Positions 44,782 through 53,043 of a DNA stretch of 64,000 nucleotides are shown piece by piece. Position numbers and translations under genes: made by a program. Numbering within the stretch: position 1 is the first letter of the stretch; each line of letters opens with the position of its first letter. Source of the DNA: JABFRJ01 sp963847145 (lineage in GTDB: Bacteria > Pseudomonadota > Alphaproteobacteria > Rhizobiales > Hyphomicrobiaceae). Where the stretch lies: positions 930,001 to 994,000 of the forward strand of contig CAWJYN010000007.1 in assembly GCA_963847145.1 (NCBI GenBank), in the 5' to 3' direction. Below the pieces are notes generated by a model, which had not been told where the DNA came from, made no database searches, and was given only the letters and a program-made list of their open reading frames with translations.

Positions 44782-45393
44782 TCACATCCTCTTTGGTGCT
44801 TTGAAGCTGCGTTGCAGTTTGGCACAGGGGGCGTGGCGATGGCAGCTGGTGAGGTGGTCGTTGACGAAGCCCATGGACTGCAGGAACGCGTAGACAGTGG
44901 TGGGACCGACGAAGCGGAAGCCCTTTTGTTTGAGCGCCTTTGAAATGCGCGTTGAGTGATCGGTGATGGGCGGCACGTCGCCATGTTTGGCGTAGGCGTT
45001 GATCTGCGGTTTGCCGTCGAAGAAATCCCACAGGAAGGGTGCGAGGCCTTCCTTGTGCTGCAGGGCGAGGAAGGCGCGGGCGTTGTCGATGGTGGCGTCG
45101 ATCTTGAGGCGGTTGCGGATAATGCCTGGATCAGCCATCAGGCGCGCTTTGTCTTTGTCGGTGTAACGCGCGATGTGGCTGGCATCGAAGCCGTGAAAGG
45201 CTTGGCGGAAGGTTTCACGTTTACGCAGGATGGTCAGCCACGACAGGCCGGACTGAAAGCCTTCGAGGATCAGCTTTTCGAAGAGCTTGGTGTCGTCGGC
45301 GGTGGGCACGCCCCATTCGGTATCGTGGTAGTGAAGGTATTCCGGGTGCTCGAGGCCGGGCCAGGTGCAGCGCGGTTTGTCGGGCTTACTCAC
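44782..45393 (-). CDS. tag: DNA-3-methyladenine glycosylase I
   Basis: Base-excision repair enzyme removing 3-methyladenine. The 203-aa product has the Tag hallmarks: CTWPGLEHPEYLHYHDTEWGVP near the start (Cys9 and His22-type zinc ligands), LILEGFQSGLSWLTIL (helix with active-site Glu, ~42-57) and the C-terminal zinc ligands in NDHLTSCHRHAPC. Its ATG overlaps the ygfZ stop, so it is translated with ygfZ. Confidence 0.95.
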   Translation of the reverse strand: MSKPDKPRCTWPGLEHPEYLHYHDTEWGVPTADDTKLFEKLILEGFQSGLSWLTILRKRETFRQAFHGFDASHIARYTDKDKARLMADPGIIRNRLKIDATIDNARAFLALQHKEGLAPFLWDFFDGKPQINAYAKHGDVPPITDHSTRISKALKQKGFRFVGPTTVYAFLQSMGFVNDHLTSCHRHAPCAKLQRSFKAPKRM

Positions 45394-46262
45394 AGATCAA
45401 TCTCCGGACGGGTGGCAACGGCGTGGCGGTAGGCAGCAACAGCGGCGGGGTCGATCGTGAGTGCGAGGGGACCGGCGAGAATAGCGTCGCCCTTGGCGAG
45501 GGCTTCGGCAGCGCGATCGAGGCGGATGAGCGCGAGACCGGCATGACCTGCGACGCTGCCGATTTTGCCGATGGTGGCTACACCGGTGGTGACGTCAGCG
45601 CCTGACGTCAGGGGTGCGCCTGCGCTCACACGCACGACACGTTTGCGGACGACGCTTTTGTTTTGCATGCGGGCGACGACTTCCTGGCCCACGAAGCAGC
45701 CCTTGGTGAAGGAGACGCCGGCGTGGGTATCGAAGTTGGCCTCGTGCGGGAATGTGTCGCCGAGTGCATAGTCATCGGGCGCTTCGGCGAGGCCGAGTTG
45801 CGCACGCGCGGCAGTGTAGGCGGCAGGGGCGGCGGCCGTGCGTGAGATGTTTGACGGCGCGAGGCCGCGCCAGAGGTGCTGTGGCGCGCGCGGATCGGGA
45901 AAAAAAATTGTGCCGGATGCTGGCGCGTCTGCTGCAGTTGTCCGTATTGCCCACAGCGATGTCCAACTAGCAGAGGCGTCATGCAGCGAGATTTGCGCGC
46001 GAAGTTTGTAGAGCGTCAGACGTTTGATGAGCGCTGCAACGGAGGTGGCGTGCGTCTCAAGCAGCAGATCGGCGCCGTGACTGATTACGAAGAATTCGAA
46101 CAGCAGCTTGCCTTGCGGCGTGAGCAAGCCGGCGAATACCGCCGGCTGGGTTGCAAGCGCCGTGAGATCGTTGGTGATGAGATTGTCTAGCCAGGCGCGC
46201 GCGTCGGTGCCAGTGAGGGCGATAACGCCGCGGTGTTCGAGGCGGTGGAGTGTCGTGGTCAT
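45390..46262 (-). CDS. ygfZ: YgfZ/GcvT-type tetrahydrofolate-binding Fe-S maintenance protein
   Basis: Folate-dependent protein for repair or assembly of certain Fe-S enzymes (IBA57/YgfZ family). The signature KGCFVGQEVV, with its essential Cys, is at residues ~195-204, and the GcvT-like N-terminal RGVIALTGTDARAWLDNLITND at ~10-31. From ATG 46262 it is 290 aa. It is coupled to the hydrolase upstream and tag downstream by four-base overlaps. Confidence 0.92.
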   Translation of the reverse strand: MTTTLHRLEHRGVIALTGTDARAWLDNLITNDLTALATQPAVFAGLLTPQGKLLFEFFVISHGADLLLETHATSVAALIKRLTLYKLRAQISLHDASASWTSLWAIRTTAADAPASGTIFFPDPRAPQHLWRGLAPSNISRTAAAPAAYTAARAQLGLAEAPDDYALGDTFPHEANFDTHAGVSFTKGCFVGQEVVARMQNKSVVRKRVVRVSAGAPLTSGADVTTGVATIGKIGSVAGHAGLALIRLDRAAEALAKGDAILAGPLALTIDPAAVAAYRHAVATRPEIDL

Positions 46263-46966
46263 GCGCTGGCTCCGAGCCATTCCTGCAACGCGCGTGTGAC
46301 GGCGCCAGGCTGTTCAAGCGTGGAGAGATGGCCACACTCTTCGACGATCACAAGGCGGCTGCCGGGAATGCCGCGGGCGATCTCGTCGGCGTCGGCGACG
46401 GGCGTTGCCGCATCCTGACGGCCGACAAGAACGAGCGTGGGGACTGTGATGGCGGCAAGCCCCGGGCGGCTATCGACGCGGCCGGCGATCGCGGACTGCT
46501 GCCGGGCGAAATGCGTCGCTCCAGTGTCGGCGGCCATGCGGGCGATGTTGGCTGTCAGCGCTGCATCGCCCATCAGGCGCGGGTGGATCCATTGCGGCAG
46601 CAGAAATTGTGAGACGGGCCCGAGGCCTTCGGTTTCGGCGCGGGCGACGAGGGCGCGGCGGCCTTGGGTCCGTTCGGGCGTGTCAGGCTTGGCGGATGTG
46701 TCGAGCAAGGCCAAGCGCGTGACACGCTCCGGCGCCTGCCGCATGATTTCGAAAGCGAGGTAGCCGCCCATGGACAGGCCACACAGCGCGAACCGCGGCG
46801 GCGCGTTGGCAAGGATAGTCGCAGCGATGGCGGCCAGGCTGTCAGCAGTGGTGTGGTCGGCGACGGTCACGCGCGCGTGCGGTGCCAATGCCGGGATTTG
46901 TGGCGCGTAGAGCGCAGCGGTGCAGAGCAGGCCAGGGATGAGGAGGAGGTCGGGTTGGGTGGGCAT
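46259..46966 (-). CDS. Alpha/beta-hydrolase fold protein
   Basis: 235-aa hydrolase from ATG 46966 (MPTQPDLLLIPGLLC). The oxyanion strand LLLIPGLL, nucleophile elbow CGLSMGGYLA (Ser ~80), an Asp in VLVGRQDAATP (~185) and His in ECGHLS (~213) form the expected triad. Such proteins include esterases, lipases and lactonases; nothing fixes the substrate. It is first of the hydrolase-ygfZ-tag string. Confidence 0.87.
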   Translation of the reverse strand: MPTQPDLLLIPGLLCTAALYAPQIPALAPHARVTVADHTTADSLAAIAATILANAPPRFALCGLSMGGYLAFEIMRQAPERVTRLALLDTSAKPDTPERTQGRRALVARAETEGLGPVSQFLLPQWIHPRLMGDAALTANIARMAADTGATHFARQQSAIAGRVDSRPGLAAITVPTLVLVGRQDAATPVADADEIARGIPGSRLVIVEECGHLSTLEQPGAVTRALQEWLGASA

Positions 46967-47140
46967 TGGATGTCTCGGATGAGGGAACAAACCCTGTGTA
47001 CACGAGAGTGAGCAGCTGGCGAAGGTGCAGCTTGGGGTGCCGGTTTGAAGGCAGTCGATACGGAAGTGCGTGAATTCAAAACCACGATCGGCTATGGTCG
47101 AGAAGGTGGGCGGGCAGGTGCGACAACACGGAGCAATGCC

Positions 47141-47968
47141 ATGGCTTCCAGTGATAAAGTTGCCAGTGACAAAGTCTTTGCCGGGTCAATTCCTGAAATC
47201 TATGACCGGTTCATGGTCCCTCTGATTTTTGAACCTTTTGCAGATGATCTCGCGGGCCGGCTGGCCCTGCTGCAGCCGCGTGACGTTTTGGAGACGGCTG
47301 CGGGCACGGGCGCGCTCACCCGTGCCATCCTGTCTCATCTTGGGCCAGACGTGCGATTGACGGCAACAGACATGAACCAGCCGATGCTCGATCGCGCGGC
47401 CGCGGGCGGAATCTCAACAGACAAAGTGACCCTGCGGCAGGCTGATGCAATGGCGCTGCCGTTTCCCGATCAGAGTTTCGATGCCGTGGTTTGCCAATTT
47501 GGCGTGATGTTCTTCCCGGACAAGATCACCGGCTACAAAGAAGCTTGGCGGGTGTTGAGGCCGGGTGGCCGATTGCTGTTCAATGTTTGGGATCGTATCG
47601 GCGAAAACGCATTTGCTGAGGCGGTCGCACACGCGGTTGCCCAGTTTTTTCCGAACGATCCGCCAGACTTCATGGCGCGTACCCCGCATGGCTACCATGA
47701 TGTTGACGTTATGCGACGCGAGGTCTTGGAGGCCGGCTTCGCGTCGGTTGCTGTGGAAACGGTTGCCAAAATGAGCCGGGCCCTTAAGCCGCGCGATGTG
47801 GCAGTAGCGTTCTGTCAGGGAACGCCGCTGAGAAGCGAGATCGTCAACCGTGACGCCTCGCGGTTGGACGAGGTCACCGCTTTGGTGGCCGAAGCTTTGG
47901 CGCTGAGGTACGGTAATGGTCCGATGGAAGCCCCCATTCAGGCGCACGTGGTGATTGCCGGTCGGTAG
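47141..47968 (+). CDS. SAM-dependent class I methyltransferase
   Basis: 275-aa Methyltransf_11-type protein, similar in layout to UbiE-like small-molecule methyltransferases. SAM motif I is VLETAAGTGALTRA (~48-61), followed by TATDMNQPMLDRA, and FDAVVCQFGVMFFPD is the post-motif strand. The product starts ASSDKVASDKV, encoded by a 15-bp duplication (47144-47173). Divergent from the hydrolase string and followed by meaB. The substrate is unknown. Confidence 0.85.
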   Translation: MASSDKVASDKVFAGSIPEIYDRFMVPLIFEPFADDLAGRLALLQPRDVLETAAGTGALTRAILSHLGPDVRLTATDMNQPMLDRAAAGGISTDKVTLRQADAMALPFPDQSFDAVVCQFGVMFFPDKITGYKEAWRVLRPGGRLLFNVWDRIGENAFAEAVAHAVAQFFPNDPPDFMARTPHGYHDVDVMRREVLEAGFASVAVETVAKMSRALKPRDVAVAFCQGTPLRSEIVNRDASRLDEVTALVAEALALRYGNGPMEAPIQAHVVIAGR

Positions 47969-48014
47969 CAGGCATGATGGATCGCCGTTGCCGGTTTGCT
48001 GCCCGTTGCCCGCG

Positions 48015-49025
48015 ATGGCGAAGCGGCTTATCACCGAGTTCATGACATCGCTGCTGCTCAATCCTGCCGGCCCACTCGACTGGACCTACCCTGATCACCT
48101 CGTCGCAGCCATGCGCGGGGGTGATCGGCGTACAACAAGTGCAATCGTGACAGAGTTGGAAAAAGGGTCGGCGCGGATGCCTGCGTTGATTGCGGCGCTG
48201 ACGCCGCATCTGGGACGGGCGCTGGTGGTGGGCTTCACGGGGCCGCCGGGGGCCGGCAAATCCACTCTCGTCAACGCGTATGTGGAAGCCTTGCGGCGTG
48301 ACGGTAAGACAGTGGGAATCATTGCGGTTGATCCGTCGAGCCCAGTGTCGGGCGGTTCCATTCTCGGCGACCGGCTGCGCATGACGGCGACGTTGGCGGA
48401 TGATGGCGTGTTCATGCGGTCGCTTGCGTCGGGAGGGCACTTGGGCGGGCTGTGTCCGGCCGCGGTGCGGGTAATCGATGCGCTCGACGGCGCGGGCAAG
48501 GATGTGATCGTGCTCGAGACGGTGGGCACCGGGCAGAGCGAGATCGACGTGGCGGAAGTGGCGGATGTGCGGGTGGTGCTGAGCGCGCCTGGGTTGGGCG
48601 ACGATATTCAGGCGATGAAATCGGGCTTGCTGGAAATTGCCGATGTGCTGGTGGTCAACAAGGCGGACCGGCCAGGGGCGGAAGAGACGCTGCATCAACT
48701 GACGAGTGCGTTGACGTTGCGGTCAGGCGAGACGGCGCCGGCCGTGTTGAAGACATGCGCGGTGGATCGGACGGGTGTCGTGGAATTGGCTGCCGAGATC
48801 GCGCGGATCGGGATTAAAAGGCTAGCCATTGAATCCATTGAGCGGCGACGGCGGCGCGCACGGTTTCTGATTGCGCGAGCAGCGTCCGATCTGGTGGCGC
48901 GGCATATTCGCAGTGACGCAGATCAGGCGTTGGCGGGATTGACGGACGCGATCCTTGCGGGCGGGACGAGCCCCGAGGCGGCGGCCCGGTCGATGCTGGG
49001 CGGCTTGTTGACGGCGCGCACATAG
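48015..49025 (+). CDS. meaB: Methylmalonyl-CoA mutase-associated GTPase MeaB
   Basis: G3E-family P-loop GTPase that protects and reactivates B12-dependent methylmalonyl-CoA mutase. Walker A GFTGPPGAGKST (~73-84), VDPSSPVSGGSILGDR (~102-117) with Mg-binding residues, ETVGTGQSE (~165) and NKAD (~207) are all typical. The start is ATG 48015, or ATG 48042 nine codons in; neither has a strong ribosome site. The mutase itself is not in the window. 336 aa. Confidence 0.92.
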   Translation: MAKRLITEFMTSLLLNPAGPLDWTYPDHLVAAMRGGDRRTTSAIVTELEKGSARMPALIAALTPHLGRALVVGFTGPPGAGKSTLVNAYVEALRRDGKTVGIIAVDPSSPVSGGSILGDRLRMTATLADDGVFMRSLASGGHLGGLCPAAVRVIDALDGAGKDVIVLETVGTGQSEIDVAEVADVRVVLSAPGLGDDIQAMKSGLLEIADVLVVNKADRPGAEETLHQLTSALTLRSGETAPAVLKTCAVDRTGVVELAAEIARIGIKRLAIESIERRRRRARFLIARAASDLVARHIRSDADQALAGLTDAILAGGTSPEAAARSMLGGLLTART

Positions 49026-49050
49026 TCCTGAGGCCATGCTGATTTCAAGC

Positions 49051-50343
49051 TCACCGGCCATCGCGCGGTTTGATGTCCTGCGCCCGGGCCATATAGACAA
49101 CCAGCCCGATGGCCAGCGATGCCGCCAGGCAAGCAAAAATCAGCCGGTACGCATCCGGTGCGTATCCACTCGACACTGAGCCAAACAATGGCGGAATGAA
49201 GCCTGTCAAAATCGGCAACATGGCAGCCCCTGCCAACTGCGCGATGTTGCCGGTCGTCGCGCCGCGCCCGGCCAAATGGTTTGGAAAATGCGCGCGCATG
49301 TGTGCCAGCAACACTGAACCCGATGCACTCGACGCGCTGATCGCGCAGAGCAATGTCACTACCAGCCAGAGTGGCGGCGCTGCCAACGCGGCCAGCGCAC
49401 TCATCAGCACGAGCGTCAGGGCAGCGCCGGCCGCGATGATCCATTTGCGCGTATTGAACCAACGATCGAGCGGGCCGAACACAAAAATGCTGGCCATTTG
49501 AATGGCCGCCATGCCGGTGAGAATGAGCCCGCGCGCCGGCGCATCAAGGCCGTGAATATCTTTCAGATACGGCCCGGCCCACAGCCCGGTGATGGTCGCC
49601 ACCGATCCGTAGGCCACCCCGAACAAGGCAAAAACCGGCAGAATATGCGGAATGGACAGGATCTGCCGCAGCCCGTCCAGCGCGCCGGGTTGATCATCGT
49701 GTTTGACAGCCAACGGCGCTGCATCCGGCGGCTTGTCGCGCACGAACACATAAAACAAAACACCCGCCACGGCCGCCAGCACCGCGGTGCCGAGAAACGT
49801 CTGCCGCCAGCCAATCGCCGCCGTCGCATAGGCGAGCGGCGCACCCGCTGCCAGAATGCCGATCTGGCTCGAGCCAAACACCCACGACAGCCCCGTGCTC
49901 CACCGTGCCGCTGGCAACCACGCCGAGATCAACACCACTGCCGCCATGAAGCTTGCAGCACACCCAAAGCCGGTCACCACCCGCGCCGCTACAAACGTCG
50001 GCCCATCTGTTGCGAACGCATGCAGCGCCGCGCCTACCGTCATCAGGATCGCCAACGCGCCCACGGTTTTGCGCGGACCGGCCCCATCAAACGCCACACC
50101 CACTGCCACTTGCGCCACCAGCAGGCTGGCAAAGAACCCGCCATTGGCCAGCCCCAACATGCGCGGCGACAAATCGAGATCGCGGATCAACTCCGGCGCG
50201 ATCACCGCCAGCGCCGTGCGGAAAAACTGTGACAGGATTGTTGTTGCCGCCAGCAACGCAACCAGCAGCACGATATCCCGCGCGCGGACGTGCGGCAGTG
50301 CCGGTGCAGACGCCGCTGCGCGGATCGGCTGGGGATGAGACAT
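49051..50343 (-). CDS. MFS transporter
   Basis: 430-aa major-facilitator protein with twelve predicted helices; the helix 2-3 loop carries the MFS A-like motif GVAFDGAGPRKTVGAL (~83-98). It reads away from the shikimate-dehydrogenase-like gene, from which a 175-base spacer separates it, so it could be the importer for the compound degraded by that cluster (inference from position). No ligand can be assigned. Confidence 0.88.
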   Translation of the reverse strand: MSHPQPIRAAASAPALPHVRARDIVLLVALLAATTILSQFFRTALAVIAPELIRDLDLSPRMLGLANGGFFASLLVAQVAVGVAFDGAGPRKTVGALAILMTVGAALHAFATDGPTFVAARVVTGFGCAASFMAAVVLISAWLPAARWSTGLSWVFGSSQIGILAAGAPLAYATAAIGWRQTFLGTAVLAAVAGVLFYVFVRDKPPDAAPLAVKHDDQPGALDGLRQILSIPHILPVFALFGVAYGSVATITGLWAGPYLKDIHGLDAPARGLILTGMAAIQMASIFVFGPLDRWFNTRKWIIAAGAALTLVLMSALAALAAPPLWLVVTLLCAISASSASGSVLLAHMRAHFPNHLAGRGATTGNIAQLAGAAMLPILTGFIPPLFGSVSSGYAPDAYRLIFACLAASLAIGLVVYMARAQDIKPRDGR

Positions 50344-50518
50344 GCGGTGCGCGCGACCCTGCTGCGTGAGCCGTCAGCCTATGCCACAGGGGGGCGGCGC
50401 GCGCCACGGCGCCGCCGCATGGCAGGCCCCCAACTCCGCATGCCCCGCGCGCAGCCGCTTGCACAAAACCGGCGGTCCGGGCATCTGTCGTCACAACGTG
50501 ATCCGATGAAAGCGCACC

Positions 50519-51337
50519 ATGACGCCCTTCCCCATCGCCGATATTCCCAATGGGGCCACGCGCCTCTACATCATCGTTGGCGATCCCATCGTACAGGTGA
50601 AATCGCCCAGTGGTATGACGCGTGGATTCGCGGCGCGCGGCCATAACGCCGTGCTGGTGCCCATGCATGTCACACCGGCCGATCTGGCGCCATTGCTCGC
50701 GGGCGCGCAGTTGGCCCAAAACCTTGACGGCATCATCGTCACCATTCCCCACAAGTTCGCCTGCGCGGCGCACTGCACCAGCTTGAGCCCACGGGCGACG
50801 TTCCTCGAGGCCACCAATATCATCCGCCGCCTGCCCGATGGCGGTTGGCACGGCGACATGCTCGACGGCCTTGGTTTCGTCGCTGCCATCCGTGCCAAAG
50901 GCGGCGAGCCGAAGGGCAAGCGCGCTCTGCTGGCGGGTGCTGGTGGCGCAGGTTCGGCCATCGCGCTGGGTCTCATTGATGCTGGTGTCGCCGCGCTGGC
51001 GATCCACGACGCCGACGGCACGCGGCGTGATGCGCTCATCGCCCGCCTCAAAACGCACAGCCGCACACCCATCACCATCGGCAGCGATGATCCAACCGGT
51101 TGCGATCTCGTCGCCAACGCCACCCCCGCCGGAATGCGCGAGGGCGATGCGTTCCCCATCGATGTGAGCAAGCTCGCGCCGTCTGCCTTCGCGGCCTGCG
51201 TCATCACGCAGCCGGTGCCCGCACCGTGGCTCGCCGCCGCCGCCGCGCGCGGGTGCGCCACCTCCAATGGCGTGGATATGTATCAGGCCGAACAGGCGAT
51301 GATGCTCGACTTCCTGCTGGGCACCAGGACAGTCTGA
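50519..51337 (+). CDS. Shikimate dehydrogenase-like oxidoreductase (cluster copy 1)
   Basis: 272-aa AroE-fold NAD(P)-dependent dehydrogenase. The catalytic Lys is in TIPHK, the Asp in GDMLDGLGF, the substrate serines in VKSPSG and the nucleotide loop GAGGAGSAIA. Canonical biosynthetic AroE has GxNTDxxG where this has GDMLDGxGF, so a catabolic quinate/shikimate-like role is more likely. It begins a tight operon: the stop shares a base with the next ATG. Confidence 0.83.
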   Translation: MTPFPIADIPNGATRLYIIVGDPIVQVKSPSGMTRGFAARGHNAVLVPMHVTPADLAPLLAGAQLAQNLDGIIVTIPHKFACAAHCTSLSPRATFLEATNIIRRLPDGGWHGDMLDGLGFVAAIRAKGGEPKGKRALLAGAGGAGSAIALGLIDAGVAALAIHDADGTRRDALIARLKTHSRTPITIGSDDPTGCDLVANATPAGMREGDAFPIDVSKLAPSAFAACVITQPVPAPWLAAAAARGCATSNGVDMYQAEQAMMLDFLLGTRTV

Positions 51338-53043
51338 TGCTCGGCTCGCTCGACACCATCGCCGACACCGCGCGCTACGATTTTGTCGTTGCCGGGTCCG
51401 GCGCTGCCGGCATGGCCGCAGCGCTCTACGCAGCGATTGCCGGCAAAAAGGTTCTGCTCGTCGAACGCACGGAATTCCTCGGCGGCACCAGCGCGCTGTC
51501 GGCTGCCACCGCCTGGGTGCCCAACACCCATCACGCCAAAACGGTTGGGGCCGACGACAACCCGGAGAAAGCCGCGCGCTTTCTGGACTCCGTCGTTGGC
51601 AATCACGCCGCCCGCGATCTGCGGCAAGCCTTTCTCGGAAGCGGCGCGGAAGCCATCGCACTTCTGGAAGCGCAATCGCTGGTCAAATTCCGCCCCTACG
51701 CGCGCCATCCCGACTATGTGCAGGAAGCCGACGGCGCCACCGAACGCGGCCGCGCACTTGAACCTGTGCCGTTCGATGGCCGCACGCTTGGCGCAGCGCT
51801 GCAAAAGCTGCGCCCGCCGATCCCCGAGTTCACGCTGTTCGGCGGCATGATGGTTGATCGCACCGATATCAATCACCTGCTTGGTCTGACGAAGTCGGCC
51901 ACGTCGTTCAGGCACGCCAGCGGCCTTCTCGCCCGCTACGGCTTGGATCGCCTCAAGAGCCCGCGCGGCACGCGCCTGGTGATGGGAAACGCGCTGATCG
52001 GCCGGCTGCTGGCGTCGTTGCAGACGCGCGGCGTCGACATCATCACCAACACATCCATCACTGCGGTGCTGCGCACCACTGCGCGTGTCACAGGCGTGAC
52101 ACTGACCAGCGGCACCACCACTCGCACCATCACCGCAACCCTCGGTGTGATCAGTGCCTCTGGCGGATTCGGCCGCAACGATGCGCGCCGCGCGGCGCTA
52201 TTCCCTCTGCCTACACCCGCACTCAGCCCCGCCGCGCCCGGCCACACCGGCGAGATGCAAACCCATGCCATGGCGCTGGGTGCCCGCTTTGGCGACGGCG
52301 GCGCTGACACCGCCTTCTGGGCACCAGTCTCAACGCGCACGCGCACCGATGGCACAACGGCCGTGTTCCCGCATTTCGTGCTCGACCGCGGCAAGCCTGG
52401 CACTGTCTGCGTCAACGGCCAAGGCCGCCGCTTTGTCAACGAGTCCATTTCCTACCACGAGTTCGCGCGCGCCATGATGGCCACGCAAGCGGTGCCCACC
52501 TTCCTCATCGCCGATGCAGCCGCGCTCAACAAATACGGCCTCGGCATGGTGCGGCCCGGTGCGCGCGGCCTCGACGCCTACAAGGCCGATGGCTATCTGG
52601 TCGAAGCGGCCAGCATCGAAATGCTCGCGCAGTTGCTGAAGATCAACGGCACCAATCTCGCCGCCACCGTCGCCGCCATGAATCACTTTGCCGCAACCGG
52701 CTCCAACTCCGAGTTCGGCCGTGGCACCACCATCTATCATCGCGTCAACGGCGATGCCGCCCACACGCCCAATCCCAATCTTGGCTTCATCCGCACCGCA
52801 CCCTACTATGCGGTGCGCCTGTTCCCCGGCGACATCGGCGCGTCCGCTGGCTTGGTCACCGACATCCACGCGCAAGTTCTCGATCAGCAGAACCATCCCA
52901 TCGGTGGCCTCTACGCCATCGGCAACGATATGCAGTCGATCATGGGCGGCACCTACCCCGGCCCCGGCATCACCATTGGCCCGGCGCTCGTCTTCGCCCA
53001 CCGCGCCATCCTGCACGCGACGCGCGGCGAGCAACGCACATGA
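51337..53043 (+). CDS. FAD-binding dehydrogenase, KstD/fumarate-reductase flavoprotein family (1)
   Basis: 568-aa flavoprotein. N-terminal FAD-binding VVAGSGAAGMAAALYAA, ERTEFLGGTSALS, and the C-terminal GLYAIGNDMQSIMGGTYPGPGITIGPAL belong to the 3-oxosteroid dehydrogenase branch. The APYYAVRLFPGDIG region carries the Tyr and Gly equivalents used by KstD to handle a keto substrate. It probably adds a C=C next to a carbonyl in an alicyclic compound, an inference. Overlaps the next FAD gene by four bases. Confidence 0.85.
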   Translation: MLGSLDTIADTARYDFVVAGSGAAGMAAALYAAIAGKKVLLVERTEFLGGTSALSAATAWVPNTHHAKTVGADDNPEKAARFLDSVVGNHAARDLRQAFLGSGAEAIALLEAQSLVKFRPYARHPDYVQEADGATERGRALEPVPFDGRTLGAALQKLRPPIPEFTLFGGMMVDRTDINHLLGLTKSATSFRHASGLLARYGLDRLKSPRGTRLVMGNALIGRLLASLQTRGVDIITNTSITAVLRTTARVTGVTLTSGTTTRTITATLGVISASGGFGRNDARRAALFPLPTPALSPAAPGHTGEMQTHAMALGARFGDGGADTAFWAPVSTRTRTDGTTAVFPHFVLDRGKPGTVCVNGQGRRFVNESISYHEFARAMMATQAVPTFLIADAAALNKYGLGMVRPGARGLDAYKADGYLVEAASIEMLAQLLKINGTNLAATVAAMNHFAATGSNSEFGRGTTIYHRVNGDAAHTPNPNLGFIRTAPYYAVRLFPGDIGASAGLVTDIHAQVLDQQNHPIGGLYAIGNDMQSIMGGTYPGPGITIGPALVFAHRAILHATRGEQRT

